Shown: piece by piece, positions 10,970 to 20,433 of the stretch
Layout of the letters: every line of letters begins with the position of its first letter
Position numbering within the stretch: the first letter of the stretch is position 1
Assembly (NCBI RefSeq): GCF_002105155.1
Contig: NW_019028984.1
Span: 930,001 to 994,000 of the forward strand
From: Lobosporangium transversale
Taxonomy: Eukaryota; Mortierellomycota; Mortierellomycetes; Mortierellales; Mortierellaceae
Direction of reading: 5' to 3'
Length of the DNA stretch: 64,000 bases
Program-made: the position numbers and the translations under genes
The notes under the pieces: generated by a model
What the model was told of the DNA's origin: nothing
What the model saw: only the letters and a program-made list of their open reading frames with translations
Database searches by the model: none

Positions 10970-12740
10970 TTCGGTAATAACTCGATGGATGAAGACAGGA
11001 TGAAGGGTTCCTCATTTCTCTTTTTAAGCGATAGATGCATCAGCTCCACTTCGCCGCTTGGTGTGACAAGAGTGAGAAATACAGACCACGGTTTGCTTAA
11101 TAAATACCCCAACTTTTATATCTTTTATATTTCATTACTTAGCTCTTTCAATGATACGAGTTTTGTTCATTTGCCAAACTGGCTTTCATGTAGTCCAAAC
11201 TATGATCCATGAGTCCATACCGCCCGCCAATTGATTGATTCTTCCCATGTCGCTTAAAGCCTGGCATTTAAAAATCCTCGCTCTTCCAGATCTGCTAATC
11301 AAGCTGAGGATGCTCAATTCCGTCAGCTTTCTTAGTTGTCCGAGCATCATCTGCTATTTTGCCAAGCCTTTTCCTCCGTGTCTCAATCCTATTGAAGCTA
11401 GAGTGTAGCTATCCCAGAGCAGACCCCATTCGCGCCATTCATGGATCCTTCAAACATGGACAAATAGCTAGGATTGCTTGAGCAATGTCACTGTCTTTGT
11501 GTTGATGATTAACCATTTGTTGACTTTGTTCCTTCATTGCCATAACCAAGACTTGTCTTCCATTATCTGCTTGGGGTCTTTGCAGAGATAACTTTCCATA
11601 ACTGGAGCATGGGATTATAAGGGGGCTGAGTCGAGCCTACCTAAGAGCGAATGTCGCTTCCTCCCCATTTAATGAAATGCCTCTCAAGATTAAACTGCTG
11701 CAAGGTGAAAATGCCTATGGATATCCTAAGGAGTGAAGTGCCTGTCTACTGAAGCCCATTGAGCCCTCTTCTCGGCCACATTTGAGACCAATGCTTAGTA
11801 TTTAACCTAGAAATGTACCGAGCCAGTCATGCACAGCTAAGTACAGTGTGACAACCTTTGAAGACGCGACTGATTCAGTAATGTTCATTGAATGAAATTG
11901 CAGTGTTGCATGTTGTGCTGTTGCAATGTTGCGATGGAATGGTCGAAATTGAGAAGCTCCTTCTGCAGGAGGCTGTTGCCTTGATGCTTTGGTGCTTTGG
12001 TGCTTTGAATACACATGTCTCAATTTGATAGCGTACTTGCCAAGACAAGGCAAGACAAGACAAGAACGGCCTTGGTGCAGAGCTCTGCAGCTCTGAGAGA
12101 GTGTGCAGAAAAAGGAGATCTCTAGGCAACCACAGCATGCTGGCCTTGCGACAAAGCCTCGAGATCAAGAGGAAGAATAATAAAAGCTGTGTCTTTCTCA
12201 TTATGAATGATATAACCATGGTAGCCTAGAAAGCTTACTTTGATCCCCACAATGAATGAATAGTAGTGTTGATGAGCAGTTGTGAATAGGATAAAAAATA
12301 ATATGAATAAATAAACAATAAAAAAGCACCAGGCTCTTCGCCTGTCTGGCGCGAAGCAGACAGCCCAGGGCGCACCATGTGGAGATGGTCTGGTTGCGCG
12401 CCCTCCGGACCAGAAGCCCTGGGGCGGCCTATCAACACGCACCATCTTCGAGCCCAACCCGCGCCATCCTCAGCCTGCAGCGTCCTCCAGGCCGACGATG
12501 GAGCCCGTTGGACAGAGGCTAGCACTGCTGAGCGTGCTAACACACCGCTTTAGAGGCCGTTGGAGATTCAAAAAGAGAGAGGAAAGAGAGGTCTTTTTAT
12601 ACATTGTCAGGACCTAATGACTTGCTTTCTTTTCATTTGTCACCAACCTTTGACATGGTCGATCGATTGTGGGACCTTTTCTCATACGAAATGCGCTTCG
12701 CAATTTGTAGGTTTTTCATCTCTTTTCAAAAAAATGCTGT
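10970..12740. other. Upstream region of LRR gene inside the inverted-repeat segment
   Basis: No gene is supported in these 1.77 kb. The minus-strand frame continues a few codons above the LRR ATG before a stop, so 10969 is the first usable start. The region is of mixed composition with a GC-rich patch at about 12330-12555 that is described separately. Confidence 0.4.
12330..12555. other. GC-rich island in AT-rich surroundings
   Basis: About 225 bp are visibly GC-rich (for example GGCGCGAAGCAGACAGCCC, GCCCTGGGGCGGCC) between AT-rich flanks. The segment is open on the minus strand in two frames but gives no recognisable protein, and it lacks clear RNA polymerase III A and B boxes. It could be a foreign fragment, a SINE-like remnant or part of a mobile element. 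Confidence 0.4.
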
Positions 12741-13417
12741 CCCCTTTCCTTCTAATACTATTGAGTGAAAATGCACTTAGTTTCTCTTCATGCTGTGAGA
12801 TATCGAATAAGCATCCATATGGCTATAATCCTGTCTGCTTTTGTTTCTCTCTTGGCAACCAAGGCGATCTGGTTATTTAAATTTTATCTGCGCGTCTTTG
12901 CTTGGCTAGTCTGTGCTCTCTTGCTGTCTAATTCTAATAGAGTTTGCTTACTTGTTTGTTTTGGTAAGGCTACAAAACGGAGTAAGTGCATTTATTTACT
13001 ACTCCAAGACAAATTAATATTACAACCTTAAACAAACGGCTCTGACTTATTATCATACTATTCTAAATATCAGAATTACCAGGATTGTCAGGATTGTCAG
13101 GATTGTCAGGATTGTCAGGATTGTCAGGATTGTCAGGATTGTCAGGATTGTCAGGATTGTCAGGGATGTCAGGAATGCCAGGAATGTCAGAGATTGCAAT
13201 AAGTAAGTAGACAGCATTGCAGCGGTACAGATGTTTATTAGCTATTTCACACTGGCAAAGCAAATTAATCACATAATCGATAGCGATCGACTACCTTCTG
13301 AATGAAATATGAAAACTACCCACTCACTTTTTCGTCCAACGTTGGTGGCACTAAACACAAACAAATGCATAGAATGATCTCTTTTCCTTCGCTCTCCCAT
13401 TATCCGCTGATATGCTG
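12741..13417 (-). repeat. Long inverted repeat, copy B (677 bp)
   Basis: Reverse-complement partner of 6335-7002, longer by exactly one 9-bp unit. Outside the match, flanks differ completely: CCCACAG precedes its outer end where copy A has TCCT, and the inner edges are also unrelated. The two copies point toward each other across 5.7 kb, so recombination between them would invert the LRR segment. Confidence 0.9.
13081..13188 (-). repeat. 9-bp minisatellite, 9 units, in copy B
   Basis: Nine perfect AGGATTGTC units (13081-13161, complement of GACAATCCT) are followed by three degenerate units, in the same order as the array in copy A. Confidence 0.92.
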
Positions 13418-14954
13418 TGGGCAAGTAAAAACAAAAATAAATAAGAAAGAGATAGTGGATTCCTTGCTCTGTCCTATGCTCACTTTATGAATGAATAGTA
13501 AATCCTAATTTTATATTTGTGTTTATGATAAGCTTGATGACATCTCTTTATTGAAGACTAAAGAATTGCCGAGCCAGGCCAGGTAGTCAGCAAGTTGATA
13601 GTAAGCCCCATGGAGAGCTGCTTATGAGTTCTATCTAGATATTTCACAATGTTGCAGAATATGAGGTTAGGAAGCTTGACCCTCTTACCACTGAACGCAT
13701 TGTTGGGCATGATGAATACACGTTCGGATGCGAGACGCTCGAATACAGCATTTAATTATTATTACTGTCATAATGTTATTAGCCAAAATCAAAAGAATTT
13801 AGCCAACCTAAATCTTTCTACCCAAAGATTTAGCTAAAATTTCAATCTCTTTGATTCCTTTTTCAATACACTGATAAATCAGTTACTTTTTCCATCTGCT
13901 TTATGAATTTGTAAAAACTCATCTGCCAATCTAACTGTTCTATATTCTTCCTTACAGGAAAGCAGGGCAGCGCTGTGGGACACGCCACTCTTCAGGATGT
14001 CGTGGTACCTCCCCTCCTCACAATCAAGCATCCGAGAATACCTAAGGAAGTGCTCCGATTCCAATAAGGCATAAAAAACGACTAAGCTGCATAGTCTATT
14101 GATCACCAAGCATCGCAGGCCTATGGAGCAATAATAACAATAACAGTGTAGACTCGCTAAAGGCAACAAAGCTGTTTCCTGCATTGTATGGAAGGGAGTT
14201 TGGTTTATTAGTAAAATCGGCGTTGCATCCAGCTTTATGTGGAGCTGATGCACAACATCAAATAGGCGAGCTTAGCAAGTGCAGGATCCTTGTGTATGAA
14301 GTATCTTTTTAATGTTGGTCCAGTATCCTAATAGCCTACACCAAGGAGCGAATACTAATCGCAATGGTATGTGAAGCCTGAGAAGATAGTCTATTCATTT
14401 TTTATAAAGCCACAAGGGGGATGACACTCCACATTCATTATTTGTTGATTTTAGTTGCTTCATCATCGTATGATTCTACCAGAGTTGCTCAATGTTATCG
14501 ACATGAATGAATAGAAATATCGCAATGGGTTCATTAAAAAAAATAAATCCTAATTTAGTCCGGGCTGTCTATTATGAATTATTTTCATTCATATACTTAC
14601 CGTGAACCATATCCACTTTAGTGATGGATCCAGATGGCGTCAATCCACTTCTATATTATGGATCGTACCTTCCTATGTTTTACGGTAGTTAGTCCTTACC
14701 CTTAGTAATAAAAAATAAAAAATAAAAAATAAAAAAAGAACTGAGATATATCAGTGTCGTTTCTTCTCTTCAACACTAACTCCTTGCATATATTGTGGCC
14801 GCTCCTCCCTCTCGGCTTCATTTTCGCTCTCTCCTTTTAGTTGTTCGCCTTTACCGCCTTCTCTCTTTCTTCTGAGCCTTGTTTACCTTTCCATTCTTTT
14901 TTTGCCTTGGATCCACAATCACTTTAACCCGTTTCCCTTCAACTCTATTCAACC
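13418..14954. other. Gene-poor stretch between inverted repeat and pseudogene
   Basis: No gene is supported. A minus-strand frame at 13879-14253 (124 residues, ending LADEFLQIHKADGKSN) is unrecognised and has no splice context; it may be relic coding sequence. An AAAAAT repeat occurs at about 14708-14733. A CT-rich leader precedes the pseudogene at 14955. Confidence 0.35.
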
Positions 14955-15588
14955 ATGACTAAGCTAACGCTCACCTACATTGTTGATAAAGAGCCTGGTG
15001 CCTTTGCAATTAAAGCTAATACCAAGGCTTCAGTTGGTGAACTCAAGATTACCATCAGCAATCAAATTGTCTCTGGCCCTAATGCGAAGCCAAAGGACCT
15101 CATCTTCTGATGTGCCGATATTGTTGGTGTGGGCAATGTAGTCAGCCTCAAAGATGTGCCATAGACAAGGAAGGAAGAGCTCAACATAGTCGGCGCTAAG
15201 TTCAACAACATATTTAACACACCACTACCTGAAAACACTATCAATGTCATTGTCGAGCAGCCGCAGCAAGTATGTATTTAGTTCTGACGGCTGATATTTG
15301 CTGCCGATGAGTTTTATTTCCTTTCTCAACACGGCCATGAAATCAGTTTTTTCTTTTATTTCTTACTCTTCCAGTACCGAAGAGGGAATTGGAAGAAGGT
15401 AATAGCATATCTTTAACTACCTATATCAAAGACACACGGTTTAGTAATCGATATAAATTGATATCATTGTACTATCATCAATAGCCCCAGATTATGCTTC
15501 GTCTTCGAGCTTTAGAAGAATTTAAAGAGTATAAGGCTTCTGCTGGTAAAGCACGTTACCACTTGGATTATAATGTTCTCATTGAGTA
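14955..15588 (+). pseudogene. Decayed Crinkler-like (CRN) ubiquitin-like header gene
   Basis: The ATG at 14955 begins MTKLTLTYIVD, the style of the ubiquitin-like N-terminal header of fungal Crinkler-like proteins. The frame ends with FNTPLPENTINVIVEQ before a donor at 15270, which also fits that header. Two in-frame stops interrupt exon 1: TGA at 15108 and TAG at 15162. Possible small downstream exons (15375-15397, and 15484 onward encoding LRLRALEEFKEYKAS) suggest the original gene continued. No C-terminal effector or nuclease-like domain remains within the window. It is therefore a fragment; the family call rests on recognition of the header pattern, without an alignment. Confidence 0.58.
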
Positions 15589-16001
15589 AAAATATATTTA
15601 TCTACAAGAGCAATAGCAGCAACAACAGGGCCTTTCATTGCATTGTTTAGGTGAGGAAAAAAAAAAAAAAAAAAAAAAAAAAAGATAGCCCCATTGAACA
15701 AGTTCGTCCTCATGGTCGACTGTCTGCTACTAGCGCCAGTTGATATATATAAAATGACTAAGTTTGGTTGAATCATCTTATTCTAAAGACAAGTCAGCTG
15801 TATTTGTAGAGCAGCAGTGTCAGATCCAAGCCCTTAACTGTATTCACTACTTTTAATACCCATTCGAGATTAGCTGATGAGTGTCTTTGCATCGCTCACA
15901 CTTCGTTCACTGGTTGAAATATACATCAGTGCTCGAAAAAAAAAGGAAAAAAAGGAAAAAAAAAAAAAAAAAAAAAAAAAAAGCGGTGGGGGCATGAAAA
16001 G
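15589..16001. other. Intergenic with two long poly(A) runs
   Basis: Contains A runs at about 15658-15683 and, interrupted by G, 15938-15982. No gene is seen. Confidence 0.5.
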
Positions 16002-17078
16002 CTAAGGTCCGTTGAGGTACGCTGATAGTGGCTCGTGGAGGTGTCCTCTTTTCAGAGCTCTCATCTGATTGTTGATCATAGCATCGAGGACATGTGAAAC
16101 TGTGGTCGATAATCGGTGGAGGCTATCGTCAGACTGATTGTGAGTCTCCTGTAAGCGTGAGCTGAGTGTATTGAGAATTATAATAAGGTCGTCCGACTTA
16201 AAGTATCCAGGTGGAGCACGCTGCACCAACTGAGACAATCCCTCCATTAAATGAACATCTAAAATCGTGTTTTGGCTGATACCGTTGACCAAAGCCATGA
16301 GTAGCTTCTTATATTGATCATGGCTGAGGATTGGGGCCAAGGAAACTACTTCAGCAACTGTAGCCTCGACCTTGACCTTACCACTGACAAATATTGCCAT
16401 CACATCCGATGCCAAATTGTGCTCATCTTGATCATCCGACTTTGTCAAAGATTTTTCTTGCCCCTGGCCACTGGAGCCTGCCATCAAGATAGGTGAATTA
16501 GGAATCAGGCTGAAGCGATTCAGAGGCCGTTGATTATTGTGTGGGCTATACTTAAAGGTCACTTGGGCTACTTCATGATCAAATATGCCTTTTGGAATAG
16601 CTTTGTTATTATTAAGTGTTGTTGAGCTTTCTGTTGCTTCGGTTGCCTTTCTACTTTTACTGTTGTTGATAGTGGCACCTTTCTCTTTTTTGTTATTGCT
16701 GCTGATGTTGTTAGTAGAGCGACCGACTGATGATGATGATCCTTGACGAGCAGTGTTTCCTCCTTTGTTGTATCCCCATTTTCCAGCAATTTTGTCTGTT
16801 CTTTGAGCATCACGTGAACGTCCTAAACGATCAAATATGCGAGCGATTTCATTGAAAGCGGCAGCGATATTCTGGCACAGCGCTTTATCTTCTTCGGCTG
16901 TTGAAGAGAGCAAGGTTTTTCTCTCGGATTCTTCAATTCGAGCCAGTGTTGAGACTGCATCAAGGCACAATTCCAAGACAATATCTTCATCATCAACACT
17001 TCGGACACTCTCTATTTGAGAATGAAAGAGCTTCAGAGCCTTCTTTGGGACGAGAGGAATCCGTGGTACACCATGCAT
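16002..17078 (-). CDS. Truncated NLR/STAND-type N-terminal domain protein
   Basis: A 358-residue frame. Residues 1-105 (PRIPLVPKKALKLFHSQIES, EDIVLELCLDAVSTLARIEE, AAAFNEIARIFDRLG) form a helical domain. An Asn/Ser/Lys-rich linker follows (about 105-165), then a second helical region (190-358) ending EPLSAYLNGP. I recognise this arrangement as the N-terminal part of large NACHT or WD-repeat proteins in Mortierella-type fungi, in which the segment after EPLSAYL normally runs on into further helices and an NTPase. Here a stop follows almost at once, so it looks like a 5' fragment. In-frame codons continue upstream of the ATG to a possible acceptor (ATAACAG near 17111), so a first exon may be missing. 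Function is unknown; such proteins are candidates for self/non-self recognition. Confidence 0.58.
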   Translation of the reverse strand: MHGVPRIPLVPKKALKLFHSQIESVRSVDDEDIVLELCLDAVSTLARIEESERKTLLSSTAEEDKALCQNIAAAFNEIARIFDRLGRSRDAQRTDKIAGKWGYNKGGNTARQGSSSSVGRSTNNISSNNKKEKGATINNSKSRKATEATESSTTLNNNKAIPKGIFDHEVAQVTFKYSPHNNQRPLNRFSLIPNSPILMAGSSGQGQEKSLTKSDDQDEHNLASDVMAIFVSGKVKVEATVAEVVSLAPILSHDQYKKLLMALVNGISQNTILDVHLMEGLSQLVQRAPPGYFKSDDLIIILNTLSSRLQETHNQSDDSLHRLSTTVSHVLDAMINNQMRALKRGHLHEPLSAYLNGP

Positions 17079-17849
17079 CTTGTCAAGTGCAGGTTTGTTA
17101 CGCTGTTATGGTTCCTTTTTTGTTGGTCTAATCTTTCAAAGGAAAAGAGTGGCTTAGTTTCTTTTTTTCCTGTTATTTTTCGGTAGCAAAGGACATTATG
17201 ACAAACTCTAACGTATCCACTTACGTATATAGTTAGCAAAATCAAAATATGATTAAGAGGAAGAGAGTATACAATGAATGTGCTGGATATTGTCGTGCGG
17301 GAGTGGAGAAAAAAGGCAAAGGAAAAAAGGGAAAAATGAAAAGAAGTTGACACGTCAAGATAAATTATTGTGGCTGAGCTCAATTAGTCAAGTCACACAG
17401 GTCTGGTTGACCATGTGGGTGGGCATGTATTTTATGCTGTGAATGTTTCAAAACACTTAATACGGTATCAATTAAAAGCCAATGAGAAGTAGAGGCGCAT
17501 TTTTATACTCTGAAGGAAGGGATTTTCTTTGCCTGGCCAAGAAAAAAAAAAAAAAAAAAAAAAAACGAAAATGAAGTGATCTAAACAACGCCCTGATTAC
17601 ATATAGTGCCCTTCAAATATCAAAACAAAAAATGACATTTGCCGTTTTAGTGACTTTTCGACTATTGCGTTCGCCTAAAAATGGCAAATGGCAAATTTTT
17701 GTTTTGATATTTGAAGGGCGCTGTTAACGTGTTTCATTTCAATTGTGTTCAAGAGGGTATGCACTTTATCTTATTTTGAACAGATGCCATCCATGGTCAC
17801 CAACTATTTGCTTCAATGCTTTTGAAGTGGAAAAGGGGATATATTTTTA
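17079..17849. other. Intergenic region upstream of NLR fragment
   Basis: Contains a poly(A) run (about 17540-17565) and the hairpin MITE at 17605-17722. It separates the 5' end of the NLR-type fragment from the 3' end of the first monooxygenase. No gene is supported. Confidence 0.5.
17605..17722. mobile_element. 118-bp hairpin MITE with Tc1/mariner-like ends
   Basis: The ends read AGTGCCCTTCAAATATCAAA and, reverse-complemented from the right, AGCGCCCTTCAAATATCAAA. Pairing continues imperfectly for about 46 bp per arm (ACAAAAA...TTTGCC...TTTTAG), leaving a loop of roughly 25 bp. The AGYGCCCTTC terminus resembles the CAGTGCC-type ends of many Tc1/mariner elements. A clean TA duplication cannot be proved. 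There is no coding capacity, so mobilisation would need a transposase elsewhere in the genome. Confidence 0.68.
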
Positions 17850-19682
17850 TCAAATAGCCTGGGCGGTTTCCTCGAGCTCTTTCCTCACGCATTCCTGAGG
17901 CGAGACATTTCCTTTGCCGCGGTTTGGGGCTAATGGGAGCCATGCCAGTTGTGGGCGGTACTCTGCAGTTTTAGACAGACTCCACTGATGGATCCACTCT
18001 GGGATGTAGTTGAACATCACGTGGCGAATGGTTCGATCAGTCCATGTCTAGAAGTAGTAAATGTTGTGAAAAGGATCATAAAAAGGTTAGAGGATATAGA
18101 TAAAGTGAGTAATGAAAAAAAAAAAAAAAAAAAAAATACCTGCCCCGCCATGAGTTGAGACATGACACTGCTACGCTTGACATGCCCACCTGCACGACTG
18201 TATCGTTGATGGTAGTATGTCTCAAAAGCTGCAGTGATGTTTTTGAAAGACAGATCAGTCAAAGCAAAGATACTATTGGCCAACACTACAGCATCCTGCA
18301 TCGCATTGATCGCTCCTGTGTTCATTATAATCATAAAAAGAAAATAAGTAAACAAGTTAATCGTTAACACGAATCCACATCAAGCATCATGTCTGGAGGT
18401 TTTTTTTGTTTAAAAAAAGAAAAAGAAAAATAATAACAACCTTGAGCGCCTCCAGGAAGCATCTTGTGGGCAGCTATCAGTAAGAGAAAGGAAGATTTAA
18501 TAAAAAGTCTTCTTTTTTCGTTTTATAGAACGATTGTTTTATTAAGATTACCATCGCCGATCAGAACTGTCCGACCATGGTACCATGTCTTAAACAATTT
18601 GTCTTCGAGGACGACTTTGGAAATTAAATTCTTGGGAGTGGCTTCAATAAGGTCGCCCATTTTACCGCCCCAGGGACAGGGCTCGTTCTCAAACTGCTTA
18701 ATCATGGCTTCATTCGCTTCTGGGCCCCATTCTGCGTTATTGATGTTCAAACCTTGGCTCTCTGGCTCCGCGACTTGTGCACTCAGGGACCAACAGATTT
18801 GCTTGTCCGCTACATTACGGACGCCCCACTATGGAAAAAAAATAGAATGTAAATAGTAAGCATGTAAAAAAGATGAAAGGTTACTGGCTCTATTTTGCCC
18901 ATAACTTCTTTTTTCTTTCTTTCTGAAAGCCTTTTCTTCACTCCCTTCTTACACTGCGATTATCATGCCCAAGAATCTGCGCAAAAGTTCCAAAGTTGTC
19001 TTTCAACTGTGGATATTTTTCATTCGTTTGATCATTCCCCCTGTCCTTGAAGTCTGCAACGCCGACTAAATTGACGTAGGCCATCTTGAAGTTGTCAAGA
19101 TCTTCCTTGGGCAACACTCCTTTCTCATCCAGCTGTTTGTATAGGCTCTTACGGACCCCACTATAAGCCCCATCAGCTCCTACTAGGATATGGCCTTCAT
19201 AATGTGAATTATCAACACAGTAGATTCTGATCTTGTCCTCACTAGGGACCTCTTCAATCCGAATCACTTTTTTATTCATGCTGATCTTCTCCACTGGGAC
19301 TTGTTTCCGCATCAAGTCGTAGAGCTTTGGTCTTGAGAATGCCAGCATGTCGTAGCCAGTACTATAAGCATATATAAATATATATTAGGATGATGCCTAA
19401 GAAAAAAAAGAAACGTTCGTATATACAAATGCTTCAATTTTCTTTTGTTTGTGCCTTACAGTTCTTTCTGTCCCTTCCCATCCAAGAATCCAACCTGTTT
19501 CATATCAGTGCTATAAATGTATGCTGAATAAAGCGGGAGTGAAATCTTGTATAGTTCTTCTAATAGGCCCAGTTGCTCAAAGACTGGCAGAATGTTTGCT
19601 CCCAAAGTCATCACAGACCCTACAAAAAAAAAAAAAAAAAAAAAAATCAAAAACAAAAACAAAAACAAAAAAGCCGTTTTTT

Positions 19683-19714
<32 letters not shown>

Positions 19715-19931
19715 TGAGGATAAAAGATAGGATGAAGTGCACAAATCTCGTACCAAGTGGCCGTACTTCTACAGCACGCTCATAAATATGGTAAGGGACT
19801 TTGATCTTCTCTAAAAGTAAACCCAATAGGAGTCCTGCAAGACCTGCACCAACAATCAAGACTGTAGGCTTGGTCTGGCCCAATGCAGCTGGCGGAGCGG
19901 TGGTTGGACTCGTTGTTGCTTGATCTGTCAT
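17850..19931 (-). CDS. FAD-dependent monooxygenase, tandem copy 1
   Basis: Seven exons (19931-19754, 19619-19460, 19361-18953, 18828-18552, 18473-18441, 18315-18140, 18047-17850) give about 476 residues. It belongs to the class A flavoprotein hydroxylases (PHBH fold; salicylate hydroxylase or zeaxanthin epoxidase relatives), which use NAD(P)H and O2. Visible motifs are the Rossmann fingerprint VLIVGAGLAGLLLGLLLE with the strand-2 acid in HIYERA, the DG motif ILVGADGAYSGVRKSL, and the GD motif LIGDAAHKMLPGGAQG, split by introns on both sides. The C-terminus (YRPQLAWLPLAPNRG) is shared with both paralogues. No signal peptide or membrane span is seen. Introns 1 and 6 hold long T runs on the coding strand. 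The substrate cannot be deduced. Confidence 0.9.
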
Positions 19932-20433
19932 GGTCTCTTTCACTCTTTTTTTTATCTTCAAGGAAATTTTGGTATTTAAGAAAAAAAAAAAAAACGAATG
20001 AAGAATGAAGAATGAAGAATGAGATGAAGAATATGAAAACAAAGGGGGTTGACATTCCTTCTTAAGTACTTAGACAGTTTACAAATATCAATAACCACCA
20101 TTGGATTGCCCAACCTTGTGTATAATAAGATAATAAGACACAAGCAATTGCATGAAATAAATGGGAACACAAGGAGTACAAAGTAGATTGTGCTTCACCC
20201 ACCACAAACCACTCATTGCATCCATACGCCAAGGAAAAACCTGAAAGCAACAGAAGAAATCCTTTATCATGCAGATCTGTAACATTATTAATAATATTTT
20301 CAAAAGCTACATATGATATTATATATAACGGCATTAATGGGTGCTGTGTGGAACAGAGTCTAGGTATTACGTGCAGAGGAGGTAGAGGCAAATAGATGAT
20401 GGGGGTTATCAGTCTGTTTAATATCCTTTTCGA
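19932..20433. other. Spacer between monooxygenase copies 1 and 2
   Basis: It holds the presumptive promoter of copy 1, with a short A run and GAATGAA repeats (about 19995-20022), and the 3' end of copy 2. No gene is supported. Confidence 0.5.

Noticed and set aside
15938-15982. A-rich run as the poly(A) tail of a retrocopy of the NLR fragment
   Set aside because: The run is poly(T) on the strand of the minus-strand gene, so its orientation is wrong for a retroposed mRNA tail.
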